Source: Pseudolabrys taiwanensis
GTDB taxonomy: Bacteria > Pseudomonadota > Alphaproteobacteria > Rhizobiales > Xanthobacteraceae
NCBI RefSeq assembly: GCF_003367395.1
Contig: NZ_CP031417.1
Coordinates: 3,906,001-3,970,000, forward strand
Direction of reading: 5' to 3'
Length of the DNA: 64,000 nt
Part shown: piece after piece, positions 61,171 to 64,000 of the stretch
Layout of the letters: every line of letters begins with the position of its first letter
How positions within the stretch are numbered: position 1 is the stretch's first letter
Notes under the pieces: generated by a model
What the model was told of the DNA's origin: nothing
Seen by the model: only the letters and a program-made list of their open reading frames with translations
Databases searched by the model: none
Program-made: the position numbers and the translations under genes

Positions 61171-62124
61171 TCACAACCGCCGCAGCGCCACCGAGTCGAC
61201 CAGATGACTCGCGCCTTTGGTCAGGATGAGATCGGCGCGCTGGCGCGTCGGCAGGATGTTTTCGTGCAGGTTGACGAGATTGATCCGCTCCCAGATCGAG
61301 GTCGCGGTCACGATCGCCTCGTCATCCGACAAGTTCGAGTAGCGATGGAAGTATGATTTGGGATCGCGGAAGGCCGTGCCGCGCAAAGTAAGAAAGCGGT
61401 CGATGTACCAAGCCTTCAACACTTCCTCGTCGGCATCGAGATAGACCGAGAAGTCGAAGAAGTCCGACACGAAAGGCACCGCTTTGCCGTCCTTCGGCGG
61501 ACGGCCGGTCTGCAGCACGTTCAGACCCTCGACGATGAGGATGTCCGGCCGGTCGACCTCGACCCATTGGTTCGGCACCACGTCGTAAATCAAGTGCGAA
61601 TAGATCGGCGCGCGCGCCGGCCGCTTACCGGCCTTCACCTCGGTGAGGAATCGCAACAGCGCCGGCAGGTCGTAGCTTTCCGGAAAGCCCTTTTTCTCCA
61701 TCAGGTCTTCGCGCGCGAGGATCGCGTTCGGATAGAGAAAGCCGTCGGTCGTGACGAGATCGACCTTCGGCACGTTCGGCCAGCGCGCCAACAGCGCTTG
61801 GAGCACGCGCGCGGTGGTCGATTTGCCGACCGCCACCGAACCCGCGACGCCGATCACATACGGCATCTTGGTGTCTTCGGTGCCGAGGAAGTTCTGCTGC
61901 GCGCGGAACAGACGCTGCGTCGCCGCCACGTACAGCGACAACAGCCGCGACAGCGGCAGGTAAATCTCCTCGACTTCCTTGATGTCGAGACGATCGTGCA
62001 TCGAACGCAGCCGCATGACCTCTTCCGAGGTCAAGGTCATCGGTGCGTCTTCACGCAAGGCGGCCCACTGATCGCGCGAATACACGCGGTAGGGCGACAG
62101 GATTTCCTCGGTCCGCTGCTCCAT
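61171..62124 (-). CDS. coaA: Pantothenate kinase, type I CoaA
   Basis: First committed step to coenzyme A, ATP plus pantothenate to 4'-phosphopantothenate; inhibited by CoA. The 317 residues have the P-loop [18 protein letters not shown] near residue 95, the catalytic segment [34 protein letters not shown] and [23 protein letters not shown] 62124 gives [12 protein letters not shown]; a GTG at 62142 overlapping the hisE stop (GTGA) is an alternative. The order hisA-hisF-hisE-coaA is typical of Hyphomicrobiales. Confidence 0.97.
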   Translation of the reverse strand: MEQRTEEILSPYRVYSRDQWAALREDAPMTLTSEEVMRLRSMHDRLDIKEVEEIYLPLSRLLSLYVAATQRLFRAQQNFLGTEDTKMPYVIGVAGSVAVGKSTTARVLQALLARWPNVPKVDLVTTDGFLYPNAILAREDLMEKKGFPESYDLPALLRFLTEVKAGKRPARAPIYSHLIYDVVPNQWVEVDRPDILIVEGLNVLQTGRPPKDGKAVPFVSDFFDFSVYLDADEEVLKAWYIDRFLTLRGTAFRDPKSYFHRYSNLSDDEAIVTATSIWERINLVNLHENILPTRQRADLILTKGASHLVDSVALRRL

Positions 62125-62138
62125 CGAACCCGCTCGCC

Positions 62139-62456
62139 TCACCCCTTGCGCGATGCTTTTTCAGCGTGACCCGATTGCGCGGTCCGCCGTTCCAGTTCGG
62201 CTTCGACGTCCTTAAGCACCACGCCGCGCGCCTCCATCAGCACCATCAGGTGGTAGATAAGATCGGCCGCCTCGGAAACAAAGCGGCCCTTGTCCTCCTG
62301 GACCGCCGCGATGGCGGTCTCGAAGGCCTCTTCACCCATCTTCTTGGCGCAGTGGGCGATGCCCTTGTCGATCAGACTGCGCGTGTAGGATTCCGCCGCG
62401 GTGGTGTGGATTCGCTCGGAAATGCGTTTTTCGAGGTCGGCGAGGGTGAAGGTCAT
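62139..62456 (-). CDS. hisE: Phosphoribosyl-ATP pyrophosphatase HisE
   Basis: Second step of histidine synthesis, removing pyrophosphate from PR-ATP. The 105 residues are the stand-alone HisE/MazG-like helical protein: [33 protein letters not shown], with the metal-binding EEAFE and [13 protein letters not shown] carrying the paired acidic residues. ATG 62456 gives [12 protein letters not shown]. It is downstream of hisF, separated by a palindromic repeat block, and ends just before coaA. Confidence 0.96.
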   Translation of the reverse strand: MTFTLADLEKRISERIHTTAAESYTRSLIDKGIAHCAKKMGEEAFETAIAAVQEDKGRFVSEAADLIYHLMVLMEARGVVLKDVEAELERRTAQSGHAEKASRKG

Positions 62457-62521
62457 GAGGGTCAGCCTTTTCGAGGCGTTTCTTAGCACTGATCCATTCA
62501 AGCGTCATTCCGCGGCATTTG

Positions 62522-62628
62522 CTCGGCCTCATGGTGAGGAGCCGCGCGCAGCGCGGCGTCTCGAACCATGGGCCGCCCCGTCCTTCGAGACGCCGGCTTC
62601 GCCGGCTCCTCAGGACGAGGGCGGCTCA
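62522..62628. repeat. Palindromic repeat between hisF and hisE
   Basis: CTCGGCCTCATGGTGAGGAGCCGCGCGCAGCGCGGC...CTCGAACCATGGGCCG and CCGTCCTTCGAGACGCCGGC...GCCGGCTCCTCAGGACGAGG. Very similar to 52410-52512. It interrupts the his gene run. Confidence 0.6.
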
Positions 62629-63402
62629 CGCATCCAGCCGCATCGGCAGGCCGGCTTTGTCCATGAATTCCTTGGCTTCGCGCACCGAGTGCTCGCCGAA
62701 ATGGAAGATCGAGGCCGCAAGCACCGCGGTGGCATGGCCATCGCGAATACCTTCGACCATATGCTGCAGATTGCCGACGCCGCCCGAGGCGATGACCGGC
62801 ACCGTCACGGCATCGGCGATGGCGCGCGTGAGCGCGATGTCGTAGCCGACGCGGGTGCCGTCGCGGTCCATCGACGTCAGCAGGATTTCGCCGGCGCCGA
62901 GCGATACGACTTCCTTGGCGTATGCGATCGCGTCGAGCCCGGTGGGATTACGGCCGCCATGGGTGAAGATCTCCCAGCGATCCGTCTCGCCGGGCTTCGA
63001 CACTTTCTTAGCGTCGATCGCCACGACGATGCACTGGTCGCCGAACTTCTCCGCCGCTTCCTTGACGAAAGCGCGCCGGTTCACCGCCGCGGTGTTGATC
63101 GACACCTTGTCGGCGCCGCAGGTGAGCAGCTTGCGGATATCATCGACCGTGCGCACGCCGCCGCCGACGGTGAGCGGCATGAAGCAGGCTTCGGCGGTCC
63201 GCGTCACCACATCGAAAATGGTGTCGCGGTTCTCGTGGCTCGCGGTGATGTCGAGGAAGCACAGCTCGTCGGCGCCGGCGGCGTCATAGGCGATCGCCGC
63301 TTCGACCGGGTCGCCGGCATCGCGCAAATCGACGAACTTGACGCCCTTCACGACACGGCCGTCCTTGACGTCGAGACAGGGAATGACGCGAACTTTGAAC
63401 AT
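62626..63402 (-). CDS. hisF: Imidazole glycerol phosphate synthase subunit HisF
   Basis: Cyclase subunit that with HisH makes imidazole glycerol phosphate and AICAR. The 258 residues are a TIM barrel with the catalytic aspartate in [14 protein letters not shown], the second aspartate in [10 protein letters not shown], and phosphate loops [23 protein letters not shown] and [12 protein letters not shown]. Its start overlaps the hisA stop by one base (TAATG). Confidence 0.98.
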   Translation of the reverse strand: MFKVRVIPCLDVKDGRVVKGVKFVDLRDAGDPVEAAIAYDAAGADELCFLDITASHENRDTIFDVVTRTAEACFMPLTVGGGVRTVDDIRKLLTCGADKVSINTAAVNRRAFVKEAAEKFGDQCIVVAIDAKKVSKPGETDRWEIFTHGGRNPTGLDAIAYAKEVVSLGAGEILLTSMDRDGTRVGYDIALTRAIADAVTVPVIASGGVGNLQHMVEGIRDGHATAVLAASIFHFGEHSVREAKEFMDKAGLPMRLDA

Positions 63403-64000
63403 TAGGCCGCCTTGCGCGCATTGCGGATGAGCGTGAGCGCTTCCGCGGCATCGAGCCGGCCGTCGTAGAGCGCGCGGCCGGCGATGGCGCCTTCGAGCTT
63501 CTTCGCGCGCGGCTCGAGCATCGCCTTGATGTCGTCGATCGAGGCCAGCCCACCGGATGCGACCACCGGAATCGAGATCGCTTCGGCCAGCGCGATGGTG
63601 GCGTCGAGATTGAGCCCTTGGAGCATGCCGTCGCGGGCGATGTCGGTGTAGACGATCGCGGCAACGCCCGCGTCTTCAAAGCGCCGCGCAATGTCGAGCA
63701 CCGACAGTTCGGACGCCTCTGCCCAGCCTTGCACCGCCACCTTGCCGTCGCGGGCGTCGAGCCCGACAGCGACGCGGCCCGGAAATTCCTTCGCCGCCTG
63801 TTTGACGAACGCCGGATCGCGCACCGCCGCGGTGCCAATGATCACGCGCGTGACGCCTTTGCCGAGCCAGCCTTCGACCGTCGCCATGTCGCGCACGCCG
63901 CCGCCGAGCTGCACCGGAATGCCGATGGTCTCGAGGATGCGATCGACCGCGCCGGCGTTCACCGGCTTGCCGGCGAAGGCGCCATCAAGATCGACGATGT
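63402..64000 (-). CDS. hisA: HisA, phosphoribosylformimino-AICAR-P isomerase (partial at the right edge)
   Basis: The 3' part of hisA, continuing beyond the window; the frame is open through 64000, where it reads [15 protein letters not shown]. That block holds the second catalytic acid region of HisA. The rest shows [46 protein letters not shown] with the catalytic aspartate, [13 protein letters not shown] and [13 protein letters not shown]. The start codon is outside the window. Likely operon hisA-hisF-hisE. Confidence 0.97.
   Translation of the reverse strand, partial: IVDLDGAFAGKPVNAGAVDRILETIGIPVQLGGGVRDMATVEGWLGKGVTRVIIGTAAVRDPAFVKQAAKEFPGRVAVGLDARDGKVAVQGWAEASELSVLDIARRFEDAGVAAIVYTDIARDGMLQGLNLDATIALAEAISIPVVASGGLASIDDIKAMLEPRAKKLEGAIAGRALYDGRLDAAEALTLIRNARKAA

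Noticed and set aside
3925..62628. Tandem-looking GC palindromes as a CRISPR array
   Set aside because: Units are dispersed singly or in pairs between genes, with no constant repeat-spacer periodicity and no cas genes.

Overview
The window reads as a GC-rich alphaproteobacterial chromosome of the order Hyphomicrobiales (Rhizobiales), close to the Bradyrhizobium/Rhodopseudomonas/Xanthobacteraceae side. The evidence is the gene order lptB-rpoN-hpf-ptsN, aroA-cmk-rpsA-sppA-ihfB-lapA-trpFBA-accD-folC, trxA-addA-addB-murU-tsaE/amgK, dut-coaBC-ubiB-ubiE-mutM-ech, irr-fabA-fabB-fabI and hisA-hisF-hisE-coaA. An Irr protein with a GCPW heme-regulatory motif and a DivL-type kinase with a tyrosine in the H-box also point there. 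Almost all the DNA is ordinary core chromosome. I see no prophage, insertion sequence, CRISPR array or rRNA operon. One tRNA (Ala, anticodon GGC) is present.

Layout. 1-5 kb: end of an LptA-like gene, lptB with a long Q/P-rich N-terminal tail, rpoN, a short HPF, ptsN, DUF1150 and hsp20 with a sigma32-like promoter and a possible RNA thermometer. 5-11 kb: SleB-like wall hydrolase, a gamma-resorcylate decarboxylase-like enzyme, tRNA-Ala, TIGR02300, aroA and the peroxide pair ahpC-ahpD. 11-19 kb: cmk, rpsA, sppA, ihfB, lapA, trpF-trpB-trpA. 19-23.5 kb is accessory: an orphan NitT/TauT-type substrate-binding protein flanked by inverted composite repeats, then a divergent Rieske oxygenase / dihydrodiol dehydrogenase-like / MarR module around a 26-bp perfect palindrome. 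23.8-37 kb: accD, folC, an orphan ATP-dependent DNA ligase, trxA, addA, addB, murU and a TsaE-AmgK fusion. 37-44 kb: an FAD monooxygenase, a small exported protein behind a textbook EcfG general-stress promoter, divL, an Rrf2 regulator lacking cysteines, dut, and coaBC fused at its N-terminus to a FitA-like ribbon-helix-helix domain. 44.2-47.7 kb is an accessory insertion between coaBC and ubiB (unknown gene, MarR, two PhnB-like VOC proteins, DUF899, DUF1428). 47.7-64 kb: ubiB, ubiE, a VOC protein, mutM, an enoyl-CoA hydratase, a degenerate trypsin-like protein, a MoeB/ThiF protein, DUF4336, a 2-hydroxyacid dehydrogenase, an SH3 protein, irr, fabA-fabB-fabI, coaA, hisE, hisF and the 3' part of hisA.

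How the genes work together. Several sets are classical pathways: tryptophan (trpFBA), unsaturated fatty acids (fabA/fabB/fabI with accD), CoA (coaBC, coaA), ubiquinone (ubiB, ubiE), histidine (hisA/F/E), double-strand-break resection (addAB) and peptidoglycan recycling (amgK, murU). Scattered aromatic-degradation enzymes (resorcylate decarboxylase, Rieske oxygenase plus dehydrogenase, flavin monooxygenase) suggest a soil heterotroph.

The observation I consider most worth following is the ribbon-helix-helix-CoaBC fusion together with repeated TGCAATCA half-sites just upstream of its start, which would fit a DNA-binding, possibly self-regulating CoA biosynthesis enzyme. Families of intergenic palindromic repeats are abundant and sometimes interrupt operons.
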